From Sabellastarte sp. h YS-2021 (taxonomy: Eukaryota; Annelida; Polychaeta; Sabellida; Sabellidae), in assembly GCA_964017235.1 (NCBI GenBank), contig OZ024933.1, forward strand, positions 58,944,255 to 59,008,254: a DNA stretch of 64,000 nucleotides, in the 5' to 3' direction. Positions 11,787-22,782 of the stretch are shown piece by piece; the first letter of the stretch is position 1; every line of letters starts with the position of its first letter. The notes beneath the pieces were generated by a model. The model was not told the origin of the DNA. It saw only the letters and a program-made list of their open reading frames with translations, and did no database searches. The position numbers were made by a program, and so were the translations under genes.

Positions 11787-12208
11787 CTAAGGAAGGCGAA
11801 GAAGGCCTAAAGTTACACATAAGTTAACAATAACATGAAGTGTTGACAAGTCAAATATTCCCTTTGTTTTCTTTAACACTGGGACCTTGATGGACATGCT
11901 TCTGAGGGCAAGGAGGACAGCATGGTGGGTGAAGGGGGAAAAGGGAAGTCCTAAACTTTTAAATTGAGATTTAAGTGAGGAAACATATGCCTCAATGCTG
12001 GCATGTGAAAGCCCATTTCCTTGTAGAAACACCATAAAAGCCAAGATTGTGACGTATAACATATTCTTTATGTCTATTTGAATGAACTGCAGAAACTGTA
12101 GCAATAAGGTAAGATAAGATTTGTGTGTTCTGACAGTCTTAGGTCTGTATGCAGTTCGTATTCTAGAGCTTGCTCTTGCAACCAATGCATGGTAGACTGG
12201 GTTACTGC
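11787..12208 (-). pseudogene. DIRS-like tyrosine recombinase, N-terminal part (copy 1)
   Basis: A frame of about 140 residues aligns in order with the N-terminal, SAM-like half of the complete recombinase at 47401-48377. It reads RPKTVRTHKSYL (compare FRPATWLQYKRMF), then a hydrophobic stretch, then SHASIEAYVSSLKS (compare SQANISNHLSAVRA). The catalytic half (R..HxxR..Y) is missing, so it is truncated. The frame has no in-frame ATG at its start. It is preceded by CCCTCTTGTGTTTACAG, a textbook splice acceptor whose AG lies at 12210-12209. It is the most 3' part of the decayed copy that runs to about 15700. Confidence 0.75.
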
Positions 12209-12289
12209 CTGTAAACACAAGAGGGGTTGGTTTAAATCTTTAGGTTTAAACACAAATGTCCAGCTGATATTTTAAATCACATTGGATTT

Positions 12290-12545
12290 TTCAGGAATTT
12301 TTCTAATTTTTCATGCTTGTTGCTGACTAAGTACCACCTTGACAACAAGTCTGCACAATGGTTGTATTTACCTGCTATATGTGTCAATTTGAGTTTAATG
12401 TCCCTACTGGCTGTTTCCAGCCAGATATTTCTGACCATAGTTGCTAGAAAATAGTCTTTTGTTACACCTGTGTTGACAACACTGACAACGGCTTCATTGT
12501 CACATTTTATATTGACACTTTTGGTGGTCTAACACGACCCCCTAC
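12290..12545 (-). pseudogene. DIRS-like RNase H domain (copy 1)
   Basis: Minus-strand translation gives IKCDNEAVVSVVNTG and THIAGKYNHCADLLSRW. These match IRCDNMAVVEVLNSG and THIPGVQNTVADLLSRW in the complete element, i.e. the second and third acidic positions of the RNase H active site. The N-terminal part of the domain is not recognisable. It sits between the RT fragment (12575-13195) and the recombinase fragment, in the same order as in the complete copy. Confidence 0.72.
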
Positions 12546-12574
12546 TCTAATTGCCACTAAAACATTCCACATTT

Positions 12575-13260
12575 CTATGTGTGTAATACTGTATAGTTTT
12601 GACACTTCTCCAGACTGAAATTCGTAATGATACACCATATTATTGTAACAAGCCCCAATACCTTGGTGAAAAGCGTTCGTTTTTTTAACTCAACACATTC
12701 TTCTAAAATTTCTGTCAACCTGGGAGGGGGAATTGATAGTGTAGCTCTACTGAATCGATGCCAATACCCAAACAAGTGATTTTTTTTGGTTGGTGGAGTA
12801 AGTTTTGACATTGAAATAGGGATGTTTAAGTCTTTAAGTAACTTAACCATACATTCAAAGCTACTCTTTGCTTTACTTGGTAGTTCTGCCCCTAGAAGGT
12901 CGTCAATATACAACATTGTGTGAAAGCCTTCTTTTGCGTGAACATAGCGAAGAAAGTCGCTGCGTCTGCTACACCCCATTGCGCCCGTTCTATGGCCAAA
13001 CGTGTAGCTTCCATCGACATAATATAAACCTTGCCATTCCAGACACAACAATGGGTAATCAAGGGGATCGACCTTCAATTGTCTGAAAGCCCGTGACAAG
13101 TCGATTTTGTGCACGAGGGATCCCTTACCTAGTTCTGTAAGTCGTTGTGTGAACCAATCAATGGATGGGTAATGAAGTTTAAATGCAGTACCCACATACT
13201 CTGTACCACTAGTAAAGTGGTTTACACTTGCATTCTCAGGCCACGAGAGGTCAATTATTA
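12575..13260 (-). pseudogene. DIRS-like reverse transcriptase (copy 1)
   Basis: The reading frame shows RVIIDLSWPENASVN upstream (about 13210-13260, another frame), then LHYPSIDWFTQRLTELG, VHKIDLSRAFRQLKVDP, a palm YIDDLLGAELP box with the catalytic YIDD, and ISMSKLTPPTKKNHLFG. These motifs follow the order of the complete RT at 48397-51114. The conserved PFGFRHGSVFFQR segment is altered here to TFGHRTGAMGCSRR, and frameshifts or stops occur on both sides. The copy cannot make a full polymerase. Confidence 0.85.
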
Positions 13261-13668
13261 CTCTCCTTTTTTGGCTATCAGGTTCAGAGCTGAAGCATGA
13301 CTTGATTCTGCATTCTTAAGTACTGACACGTCACCCTTAAAGTCCATGGGGAACACAAACTTTAAAAACAGTGGTTTCCTGCCAATAATCTTGGGCAAGA
13401 AACTCTAACAACTCAAAATTTTTATCATAATTCACCTGCACTCTAGCTCCAATAAAATTTGGACATTGAAACTGTTTAACATATTCATGCAACTTTACTG
13501 GATCTCTACATAGTTCTTTATCAACTATTTTGTATTTTTTAAAAGCATTTTGTACAACTTTTAATTCCCATGAATTGTAAGGGGGACAAGGGAACGAACC
13601 CAGTGTGCTGATTTTGTTGTATCATGAATTTTTTCAAGTTAAGACATTTTTCTTGTATATTTTGTACT

Positions 13669-13991
13669 TCAAGCTGAGTTAACTGTTTTTTTAGAATACT
13701 CTAGCCATTTGCTTTGACCTAATTCTTGAATCTTACAACACACATGGCTACCAATATCACACCCACAATTTGTGATATTATTAACCTCATCATTTTTATC
13801 AACAGAGTGACATTTAAGCTGGTTTCTATATTTCTCTGAGTAATGTTTATGAACATCATTATCTTTTAAATTACAAACGTTGTTCACTACTAAATCAGTA
13901 TTGTGTACTGTTGTGAGAGACTCTACTACATTCACAACATCATTTGAGCATTTTCTTGAATTTACTGTTGTGAATGGGGGTTTTGACCGTT
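13669..13991 (-). pseudogene. N-terminal pol linker read by -1 frame (copy 1)
   Basis: This frame is open from the gag A AAA AAC heptamer (13995-13989) through VNVVESLTTVHNTDLVV to a stop at 13669. It lies in the -1 frame relative to gag, the same relation as gag and RT-RNase H in the complete element. The sequence has no domain of its own and is rich in N, H and C (KCHSVDKNDEVNNITNCGC). It corresponds in position to the poorly conserved region of about 330 residues before the RT domain. Decay separates it from the RT at 13260. Confidence 0.6.
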
Positions 13992-14522
13992 TTTTTCCCT
14001 TTTCTTATTGTTGCACAAATGTTCTGGGTGGTTGTACATCCGGCTCAGACTATATAAACAATATGCACAGATATGCTTATGCGTTATTAACCCTATCGCA
14101 TGGTCGCTCTGCTTGCTACACTTCCCCTCTTGATACTCTTTGCAGGGCATCGAGCTTGGTTTCTTTTGTCCTTTCCTTATATTAGTTGTGTGACTGGTGT
14201 CAGAGCCTGTGTTGTGTGTTCCTATTGCCCTAACATATGTTTTTCTGATTTTGTTTATCTTCTTTAGGTCTGCCCATGATGCTAATCTTTCCTCCATCTT
14301 TGTCATTACAACAAGGTGCGCCCCTTTTGCTGATTGCCACCCAAAGTCGCACACATTCTGGAAAAGTTCTGTTAAATATTCAACCATGTTGTATCTGATA
14401 AAGGGGTCTAATTCTTCCTGTACTGAGCATAAAAAACCCAGTACAAACTGTGATTGCGTGAGCTGTTTGTAGGTTACACGAGCTCTTAGGTGCCCCACGA
14501 ATGCACAGTCCTGTGGCCACAC
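13962..14522 (-). pseudogene. DIRS-like gag, C-terminal part with zinc-binding motif (copy 1)
   Basis: The frame of about 186 residues aligns with the complete gag at 51117-52313: MWPQDCAFVGHLRARVTYKQ against KWPHEYILSGLNKERVSYDQ, then LTQSQFVLGF, and a C-terminal Cys/His block (PCKEYQEGKC, KHICAYC, NHPEHLC). The spacing C-x6-C, H-x2-C-x2-C and H-x4-C is shared. The frame contains GAA AAA AAC, i.e. the A AAA AAC slippery heptamer in phase, about ten codons before its stop. Sequence divergence from the complete copy is high, so the two are not a recent duplication. Confidence 0.85.
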
Positions 14523-15690
14523 GACTTCGATTTTTTTTCCTTCTTACCCTTCTTTACATTGGTACTAGCCCTATTAGGTTTGATGCTATTGTGATTATAT
14601 ACAGTATTACCTGTGGTTTATGGCAGTGCTTCTTGCTGTACTTCCGCGAGTCGTTGCTGCACCAGATCTTGGTTTACTGCCGTAATTCGCAATGCTTGCA
14701 TACTGGGAATGATGCTTTCTTGTGGCATTTGCTGAGGTATTGGCAGTTCTCCCCTAACTCTGTGACATTGCGGTTGGGTCGGCTGTTGCAAGTATTGCAT
14801 ACCCCCTGTGGCTGGTAATATGGGCAGGACCTGGGTGTTCAGCTGTGTGGAGATGCCCATCTGCCCTGCCGGGGCATATGAAGTGGCTGTTGCGAGGTTG
14901 AACTGCCCTCTAACATGCTCTGTAGGGTTTACTAACAAATTCTGTCTTGTAACTGCGTTCTGTTGTATGTTTCTGTGTAGTGTCCCTGCTGTTTGCTGTG
15001 AATTTGTCATGGCCATATTCGTGAATTGCCCTCCTGTTGGTACAACTAAGGTGGGACCTGTGGTTATCACATGCATATTGTCATTGGTCACTGCTCTGAT
15101 GGCTGTGTGTTGGTCTGGGTGAAGTATTTGACATGTTGAGAACACTACTTGTGTGTTAGCACCCCTCTGTCCTGGGGCCCTCTGATCTGACCAATTTGTA
15201 GGGGGTTTCTTTGTGAACTCGAGCTTATGGTGGTTGTTGCAGTGGTATGTACGACATGCTGGGTGTGAACGGCTACTGTAACACTCGGATTTTGTTGATT
15301 GGGCATGGTACTTTTGTCCAGTGTGGACTGATTTCCTGTTATGTTGCTGTTGACCATTACAGAGTTTTCCCTAGTTCTACCCGTACGTGCTTTCCTCTGT
15401 CTTCTGGGAGTTGACGTGAACGTGTCCTCTTGCATTTCTTGCTCCACTTGTGACATTCATGCTGAGAGCTTCTGTAGTTCATTGAGAATTAACTGTTCAG
15501 TTTATGATGGTACTGCATTCTGAGCTTGTGGTGCGGCTGTAGAACTTGTGCCAGGTTCATCTATGCTCGTGGAGATATCCGTACGCAAGGATGAGATGGG
15601 GCTCAGTGGTGTGCCTACATTCTGCATAGAATGCGCTGCTGATGCCACGACACTGGCTTGAGTATTAGATATATTGGTGGCCATACTCAC
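14523..15690 (-). pseudogene. DIRS-like gag, N-terminal Q/T-rich part, broken (copy 1)
   Basis: Three minus-strand frames (15690-15502, 15456-15145, 15145-14618) in series, separated by frameshifts, encode Ser/Thr/Gln-rich low-complexity protein (for example TATTTISSSSQRNP, QQPTQPQCHRV). They lie directly upstream of the gag core and are interpreted as its disordered N-terminal region. The likely start is ATG at 15684 (ATGGCCACC). A strong donor-like GTGAGT overlaps the leader at 15690-15685. Similarity to the N-terminus of the other gag copies is not evident, so identity rests on position and composition. Confidence 0.5.
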
Positions 15691-16394
15691 TCGAATGCAC
15701 CGTCGTCCAACTGGTCTACTGTGATATGAGTTGCATTTTAAACAAAACTGTTCTATGTTCTATTGATTTTCGATTATGTATATAAGTTTTTTAAAACCAA
15801 CTAATATAAAACACTCTATTTCAAAGCAAGGAACTTTAAAACACGTCTTTACTGTACAAATGCCAAGTATAAACAAATTTACCCGCCAATAATTGGTCAT
15901 GTGTCAATACCCCAACTTGCAATTAGGTCACTTAAGAATACATAAAATTAAGGTTACTAGCCAACAACTTCCTGGCCTGACCCACATAGCCTCTAAAGGC
16001 CATGCAAGGAATACCCAACACAATAGTAGTCACCAATTTGGGGAGCGGTTGAAAATCTTGCAAGTTGAGTCAAAATATTTCAACTCCCATTGCAATATTT
16101 TACCACCACCCCCCCCCACCCCCCCCACCCCAGTGACAAATATAGGGGAGTCATTATCTCACACTACACCGGTCACCTGTCCACTTTAAAGAGAAAAGTT
16201 GCAAAGAAATCAGACTAAGTTAAGGTCACCGTTGGTGATACCAGTACATCTTTTGTTAAAATGAACTGGTGCTCAGTCTATGTAATGCTAAGTTTCTAGT
16301 CATGGGTGAACACATCTTTATCAATTATAGACACCATGCATTTTATTTTTTCAAAAGCTCGTTTTTTCAGCGCCCATTTTTTGCATATACAAAG
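15691..16394. other. Unassigned sequence with C-rich simple repeat
   Basis: Only a CCACCACCCCCCCCCACC low-complexity run near 16101-16133 is noteworthy. No coding similarity. Confidence 0.4.
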
Positions 16395-16778
16395 TTAATT
16401 ATGTGAGCTGGACATATGTAATGCCCAGGTCACACAATGTAGAGCATGCCACGATCGTCTTGATGAATGTAGAAGAATACAAGCAATTTCAATTTCTCCA
16501 GAATTCTCTGGAAAGGGCGGGGAAGTGTGGTCATGTGATAAAAAGTTCTCCAAGAAGGTAGTACGACTCATCTGCGAATGCCCTAAAGCTACCACTAATA
16601 GAGGAATATGCTTCCCATACTGGCGAATTGTCATGATGAACTTTACAATCGGCAAATACTGGTGGCAATTTTGAACATCAGCTAATGTCATGAGGTAGTA
16701 AATAATGAAGAGGACTGAAGACAAACAAAGAATAATGAGGAATCCACCAAAAACATTGAAGAGTTTGATATTCGCCAT
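16395..16778 (-). CDS. Possible host exon: short type II membrane protein start, unknown
   Basis: A 127-residue frame starts at a real ATG (16778) and begins MANIKLFNVFGG, followed by a hydrophobic segment of about 20 residues (FLIILCLSSVLFIIYYLM). This looks like an N-terminal signal anchor. Then comes a soluble part with mixed codon use (ADVQNCHQYLPIVKF, IRQYGKHIP). The C-terminal third (HALHCVTWALHMSS) overlaps sequence that looks repeat-like and may be read-through past an exon end. I do not recognise a family. The architecture would fit the first coding exon of a Golgi type II enzyme, but it could also be chance. No partner exon was identified. Confidence 0.33.
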   Translation of the reverse strand: MANIKLFNVFGGFLIILCLSSVLFIIYYLMTLADVQNCHQYLPIVKFIMTIRQYGKHIPLLVVALGHSQMSRTTFLENFLSHDHTSPPFPENSGEIEIACILLHSSRRSWHALHCVTWALHMSSSHN

Positions 16779-17059
16779 TGCAATTCGACACTATGCGACC
16801 TGGATTAAAATACATAACATCTATGCGAAAATGGAGAAGACACCGTGAGTTGAAATTAAATTTTTACATTTATTAGTGCCCAGCATTTCACAAATTTTAA
16901 ATCCATTTAGCTAATATCTACTGTTTGTACTTGTAATTATAGCAAAATGTCTGGTAATAAATGTAAAACATCCCTTACTGCAGATATAGAAAAATATACT
17001 GCTAATGCAGGACAAGGTTCCCAAATGTGTGTGATTAATCAAACCACACTAGCCAGTAT

Positions 17060-17148
17060 CTCATTAGGGGCTCCAATGTCGCAGGGTTACCAGGGGACAC
17101 AAACCCACGACCTCTCAAACACGAGTCCCACACTCTACCAGATGAGCT
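17060..17148 (-). repeat. tRNA-like SINE head / tRNA pseudogene
   Basis: On the minus strand GTAGCTCATCTGGTAGAG matches a tRNA D-arm/box A. It is followed by an anticodon-arm-like segment and GGTCGTGGGTTTGTGTCCC, a degraded T-arm/box B. The acceptor stem does not close convincingly, so I treat it as the head of a tRNA-derived SINE rather than a functional tRNA. The body may extend to about 16945. Flanks 16779-16944 and 17149-17415 show nothing else. Confidence 0.55.
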
Positions 17149-17415
17149 ACAAAGGAAATACCTACTATCCAAGCCAGTAGTAGTGATTTTATCACTTTTT
17201 TGGTTCTGTCACACTACTCTTGAAGATTATATATACATGTTATATATCTTTCTTATATTTTCGTTTATGTGATTCAGGAAGGTTTCCTATATTTAATACA
17301 GTAATGGCGTACATGTGTACTATGACTACGGCTGTATGCATTAAAATAACAGCCACACTTTGCCAGTGTCATAGGGCCAAAGGGAATTGTGATTCAAGCA
17401 TTCTAAAGTAGAACT

Positions 17416-18498
17416 AAAAAAACAAGGCCACTGCCGCAGCGGTTATCTCCCGCCTTAGAATCAGTAATAATGGAGAACTAAAGGAGACATAAGATAACCC
17501 CACTTGACATTGAAAAAGGGGTCAAAGATAAAAGTCAGCAATTGGAAAATAGTCTCAGGCCTTGACTTCGTATAAGTCATTTTCACTTTTGGAATCCCTA
17601 GCAGCAATGATAAGGGATATCAGGCCTTTTTAATAGGATAATCACATATAACATGTGATATGACGGCCATTTTGTTTTTTAAACTAGGCTAAATTACTAT
17701 CAGGCTAACTTTCCTAGCCATATATATATTTTGCACATATTTGATGAACCTAGCTGCAATATTTCAAGTTTTAGAGCATCTTAATGATTTTTAAATAATT
17801 GGCTATGGCGGCCATTTTTTTTTTTCAAAATAAGGCCAAAATTTCTCTCAGGCAAAACATTTGAAGGCCAGAACTTTTGATGGTCTGTCTTTATATTCTG
17901 AAGCCATAGCACCAATAATAAGGGAGAAATAAGGCTGTTTTAGTGTGATGACCTCATTTAACCTTAAAGTAGGGGTCAAAGGTCAAATTCAACACCTGGA
18001 AAGATTCCCAGGCCATGACTTCCTACTAGGTGTTTTCACATTCTGAACCTCTAGGAGCAATATTTGGGGAGATATAAGACCTTTTCAATAGGATAACCCT
18101 GTTTGACATTAAGCATGTGATATGGCAGCCATTTTGTTTTTGAACTAGGCCAAAATTACTATCAGGCTAGCTTTTCTAGCCATATAGCTTTTGTGCAAAT
18201 TTGATTAAGCTAGCTGGAATATTTCAAGATTTAGAGCACCTTTACGATTTTCAAACAATTAGCTATGGCAGCCATTTTGTTTTTCCAAATGAGGCTAAAA
18301 ATTTGCAGAGACAGGTTTTCATAGCCATAAACATTCCCTGCAAATTTGGTGAAGATAAATGAGTAAATGAATGAGATATTAAGGTTTATGCAAAAAACGT
18401 GACGAATGGACGGACTCACGGACGCACAGACGGACACACATATGGAAGGTGTTTTATAATCTCCCAACCACGGCCTTTGGCCGCAGGCGGGAGATAAT
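17416..18498 (+). repeat. 1.08-kb dispersed repeat (GGTTATCTCCCGCCT ends), copy 1
   Basis: It starts with AAAAAACAAGGCCACTGCCG, then GGTTATCTCCCGCCT, and ends with CCGCAGGCGGGAGATAAT, so the two ends are inverted (TTATCTCCCGCCT). The interior contains two diverged direct copies of a block with GCCATTTTGTTTTT..CTAGGC and TTACTATCAGGCTA (about 17665 and 18125), then a CGGACGCACAGACGGACA segment. A second copy in the same orientation is at 54576-55623. No coding capacity; non-autonomous. Confidence 0.85.
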
Positions 18499-20032
18499 AC
18501 ATTTGCAAAGAGGCTGGCCATAGCTGTCAGTCATAAATGAATTATCAAGGTTGGGGGGGGGGGGGGGGGAACTGGAGAGAAAATAATATACTCTTGCCAC
18601 TGCTCTGTAGCCGATAGTATAATAAATAATCTTAATCAGTGATTTATTTTTCTTATATTAGTCCAATAAGGGATTTTTTACTTTGTTTATCTACTTTTTA
18701 CCACTACCAGGATAAAACTTTGATTTTTGGGTTAGTTCAGTCGGTAATCTGTCTTTCTGTTTGTTTGTCTGTGTTTGCGACATGTCTCTAAAGTAATAAA
18801 CAGAAACCAAATGTTTGTCTGTGGGAAGGGCCTGACCAAAGGCAGAAGTGATTAAATTTTGGGATAGATCCATATTCTGGATACAAAAATGGGAATTGTG
18901 AAAGGTCACATGGATTCTGAATAACGTTTATTCTATCTCATACACACACTATGCAACAAAGCAATTACATAGGATACAGGCGTTATGTTTTCTATCTAGT
19001 TTGTATGTGCATTTTGTAATGATAGTTATTAAACATAAGGTGAAACTTCTAATCCAGAATCTTTGTGTGCTAGACGGTACAAAGACAAACAACAGGCAAT
19101 AGACTACATATTTCATCCCTGATATATTAAAAAACATATATTTTCAGTAGTTGAAATTTCATTGGAATATCCCATTAGATGTATTTTTATGTGTAATATT
19201 TTGTTTTGTATTTCTTCCCCTGTATATGCACAAAATAGGGGGTTTACTTACACCTCCGGGTGTATTTGCACCATGTAAAAAGGGGGTTGGGGGGTACCTC
19301 TTTAAGGAAGGAATGCAAGAAAAAAGGCTGTTATATATAGGTCACCACTGTTCTTTCCCACTGTTCTGGTCCAAATAATTTCTTTTGTATCCAGAATATG
19401 ATCCCAATCCAAGCCCAGCAAGAGTTTCATGAAGATCTGTTAATTAATTTTTGGAGTAATTGCAAACACAAGCAAACAGACGCCCCAGACAACACAACCT
19501 TCTCGTTGAGGTCAAAATACTTACTCATCAGTTGTATACAATACAAGCCATTATGATGTCTTTCAGATTTTAAGCAGTAGATTTTAGATCGTGAGGTTAA
19601 GAAATATGTATTGGGAAATTTTACATTTAACCTATTTTTCTTACAGCTACCCTGCATTTATTTACTCTATATATGAAGTTGCTTGGATACAATAAATCAT
19701 TAGAAGGTGTATACGGCAAGAGGATACTTTGATACTTGTACTTATATAAATAAACATAGACATAGATTAATAAAACAAAGTGTTGCACATTGACCTGTAA
19801 ATGAAACGGAAAAACCTACACATGCAATGCTCTTTATGGTAGGATTGCGCCAAGCCACTGCAAACACTTACAGAAGGGAACACAATATTCACCCAATCAA
19901 TGTTTCCCCAAGTCACCAATGCTTCTCTGTGTTTAGTGTAGACGTGAAAATTTTCACTAAATATTAATTTTCGCCATTTTATCTCTTTAATAACATTACT
20001 ACGGAAGCCTATATGGGCCATGTTGAAAAAAA
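18499..20032. other. Non-genic stretch with G run and a dispersed repeat fragment
   Basis: There is a G run of about 18 bases at 18553-18570. The 18815-18900 segment (GGCCTGACCAAAGGCAGAAG, ATCCATATTCTGGATACA) is related to 57165-57225 (CTGGCCAAAGGGAGAAG, ATCGTATTCTGGATACC). No domain-bearing frame; open frames at 18691, 19427 and 19767 have no recognisable product. Confidence 0.45.
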
Positions 20033-20367
20033 ATTAGTCGTAATTACGACTTACACAAGTCGTAATTACAACATACTAAGTTGTAATTATGACTTATGAA
20101 AGTTTTTAAAATCCAAAAAAAAAGAACTCCCAAGTCGTAATTACGACTTACTAAAAATGATAATCTTATTTCATAATTACGACTTACACAACTCATAATT
20201 ACAACTTACTATGTCGTAATTACGACTTAGAAATTTTTTTAAAAGCCAAAAACAACAATATTATCTCATAATTACGATTTACACAAGTCGTAATTACAAC
20301 TTAGTAAGTTGTAATTACAATTTTTTCAAAACAAAAAACAAGAACTCCTAAGTCGTAATTACGACTT
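20033..20367. repeat. Palindromic word array AAGTCGTAATTACGACTT
   Basis: The perfect 18-bp palindrome AAGTCGTAATTACGACTT and variants (TTGTAATTATGACTT, CATAATTACGACTT) recur about ten times in about 335 bp. They are separated by ACACAAG/ACATACTA-type linkers and two AAAATCCAAAAAAAAGAACTCC-like spacers. The array starts straight after GGCCATGTTGAAAAAAAATTA. The same word family reappears at 40055-40185. Confidence 0.8.
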
Positions 20368-20630
20368 GTGTATTACAAATAAGAGCAGGATGCATTCTGA
20401 AAACCAAGATGGCTGTCATGGGCATTTTCTGAGTTTTTTTCCATTTTGCTCACCCTGCTTATCTTACACAATTACAGCTACACATCTCAGCAGTGTATTT
20501 GGAAATTTCACAGCTACTGCTCTAATGAAAAACAAATACTATAACAAGACTTTTCCAATTTACAGTATATGTTCATCATCAAAAAGCTTCTATGGGAATA
20601 TTTTGGGTTGTTTATGTTCTCATTTTATTA
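20368..20630. other. Unassigned sequence
   Basis: No supported feature. Confidence 0.3.
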
Positions 20631-21250
20631 CCCCACAGCCTTAAAAGGCTTTGGGGTATTTTTTTCACCCATGACGTCCAGCTGGGTGGTTGGGCAGGTG
20701 GCGGGAATATCTTGTCCGGGCTGTATCTCAGAAACTATAAGCAGTAGGGTGTTGATACTTGGTAGGGACATTTGTTAGGTGGTGTAGGTTTGCAACGTCA
20801 TAGTGTGACCTTGATTTGACCTTTAACCTTGCCATAGTAACCTTGACCTTAAAAATCTTGTCCGAGCCATATCTCGGAAACCGTAAGGTGTAGGATGTTG
20901 ATATTTGGCGGAGACATTGGTTAGGGGGTGTAGGTGTGCAATGCCATAGTGTGACCTTGATATGACCTTTGACCTTGCCTTAGTGTCCTTAACCTTAAAA
21001 ATTTTGACCTTTTGCCTTGACCTTTTAAATTATATATAGGTTAAGATAAAGGTTCAAGGCTTGGAAACCTCAAGGGTGTAGGATGTTGACATTTGGTTGA
21101 GATATTTGTTTGGGGGGCATGTGTACAATATTATGATGTCACCTGTGGTTGACCTTTGGCCGTGTTATACAACATTGACCTTCAAAATATTTACAAAGTT
21201 GTTAATTCATATGGACATTGGTTTGTAGAAGGTGTATTTTGCAACATCAT
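20631..21250 (+). repeat. Dispersed repeat with CCCCACAGCC hairpin end and AGGTCA words
   Basis: It begins with CCCCACAGCCTTAAAAGGCT followed by TTGGGG, a near-perfect hairpin end. It continues with two direct sub-repeats (ATCTTGTCCGGGCTGTATCTC / ATCTTGTCCGAGCCATATCTC, then GTTGATACTTGG / GTTGATATTTGG, then TGACCTTGATTTGACC) spaced about 160 bp. The reverse complement of this family appears at 59040-59260. Non-coding. 21251-21640 is unassigned. Confidence 0.65.
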
Positions 21251-21640
21251 AGTCTGACATCAATTTAGCATACAATCTTACTGTGATTGTAAACATGAAT
21301 ATGATATCTTGGTAGATATCAATTGACTGTATGAAGTGTACATTTTAGCATCTGATTTCATGGTATTTGTGGATATATCCCAAGGCTGTGGGGTCTGGGC
21401 ACCTCTGATGCTATTTTTATTGCTTGTCATAAGTTTACCATTGTAAGAGACTGAAAATACTATCTTGTGTGGTTTGTTCCTCTCCACTGTGTCACCTGTT
21501 TCTGTTCTGGTGGAAATGACTGATTCTGTGAAAGATGTAACAGATCACAGGTGTGGCTGAGTTTTAGTTTCAAATGTGATAGTCTGCATTGGTGTTGTAT
21601 GCTATGTCCACCATAAAACTAGTTAGATTAAAGGTTTTAG

Positions 21641-22090
21641 GAGTTGGTTTCAAAAATTTGCTTAGTCCCAGGCATTCTGTATGGGTCGGTAGTTGTTGGT
21701 TGGGGCCGTGAGAAAAATCAAACATGTTTGATATTTCTCACAATTCAAACCGATTCTTTTCTCCGCCATAAACAAAATGTCCAGTCCAGGCTTCCTCAGG
21801 CCTCATCAGACCAAATTTACACAGTCCTATGTTGTCCCAGGCCTCCTGCGATCTTTAGTCCCAGACCCTTAGTCCCAGGCCTCCTGCGACCCATTGCAAA
21901 ACAAAAATCGGCAATCTTGGTCTGGGGAAGACTGAGGAGTCCTCAGGACACCTGAGGAAGCCGGGACTTAATTGGGGGTTAGTCGGGGCTTAGTCCCAGG
22001 AGGCCTGAGGCAGGATTTAGTTTTCCCGCCCATTTTACTTTTTCTTTCACCGACTGTCCACGATTAAGGGTTGCCGACAGAATCAGGGCT
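21641..22090. repeat. GC-richer word repeat, CTTAGTCCCAGG/CCTGAGGC
   Basis: TTAGTCCCAGGC occurs near 21661. GTCCCAGGCCTCCTGCGA occurs twice (about 21834 and 21868). The inverse, AGTCCCAGGAGGCCTGAGGC, occurs at about 21993. TCAGGCCTCATCAG and GAGGAGTCCTCAGGACACC add further near-palindromes. The local GC content stands out from the surroundings. It fits the same word-built pattern as other elements in this window, with possible ends TTTTAGGAGTTGG and GGGCTTAGTCC. Confidence 0.5.
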
Positions 22091-22460
22091 TAGTCCTTTG
22101 GTGGAACAGTGGCATAACATGGTATTAATCACAAACTCCACTTCCATTACCTATCATTTAGTTGAAATTTGAGGAATTTTCTAGCAATATAAATCCAACA
22201 TGCAACAATTTTCCAAGCAATGGGGAAGCGTGACCTTGTTCAATTTGGGGGAAGTGGCTTAGTGTGCACTTAGAAATTGAAGTGGGTTATTAAATATATA
22301 GTGAAAGTTTATCTCTGATTAAATAATTAATCTTTCTCTTGTTTATTGATGTTTTACATTGTTTCCACTTTTTTACCTTGTTTGTGTATAGTCTTTTAAT
22401 ATGTAGTAAGTAAGTAATAAGAAGTAATAGAATTTATCCAAAGGTTATAATTGGCTCATG

Positions 22461-22782
22461 TAAAGTTGTTGTAAACTACTCAGTGATTACCGAATTGTAA
22501 ATGTCTTGTTTATCTCTCTAGGCCAGTTAGAAAAACTATAGATAACAAAATAAGATTATCATCTGCAAATATTCAGGGTATTAGAGAGAAAATGCAGAAT
22601 GATGTGTATAAGCTTTTATTAAAGTTGTTGTAAACTACTCAGTGATTACCGAATTGTAAATGTCTTGTTTATCTCTCTAGGCCAGTTAGAAAAACTATAG
22701 ATAACAAAATAAGATTATCATCTGCAAATATTCAGGGTATTAGAGAGAAAATGCAGAATGATGTGTATAAGCTTTTATTAAA
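22461..22782 (+). repeat. Tandem duplication, 2 x 159 bp
   Basis: TAAAGTTGTTGTAAACTACT.. through GTGTATAAGCTTTTATTAAA occurs at 22461-22619 and again, apparently identical, at 22620-22782. It covers the start of the LINE endonuclease frame (RKTIDNKIRLSSANIQG), so that coding segment is present twice. The identity suggests a recent event. Upstream, 22091-22460 shows nothing recognisable. Confidence 0.92.
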
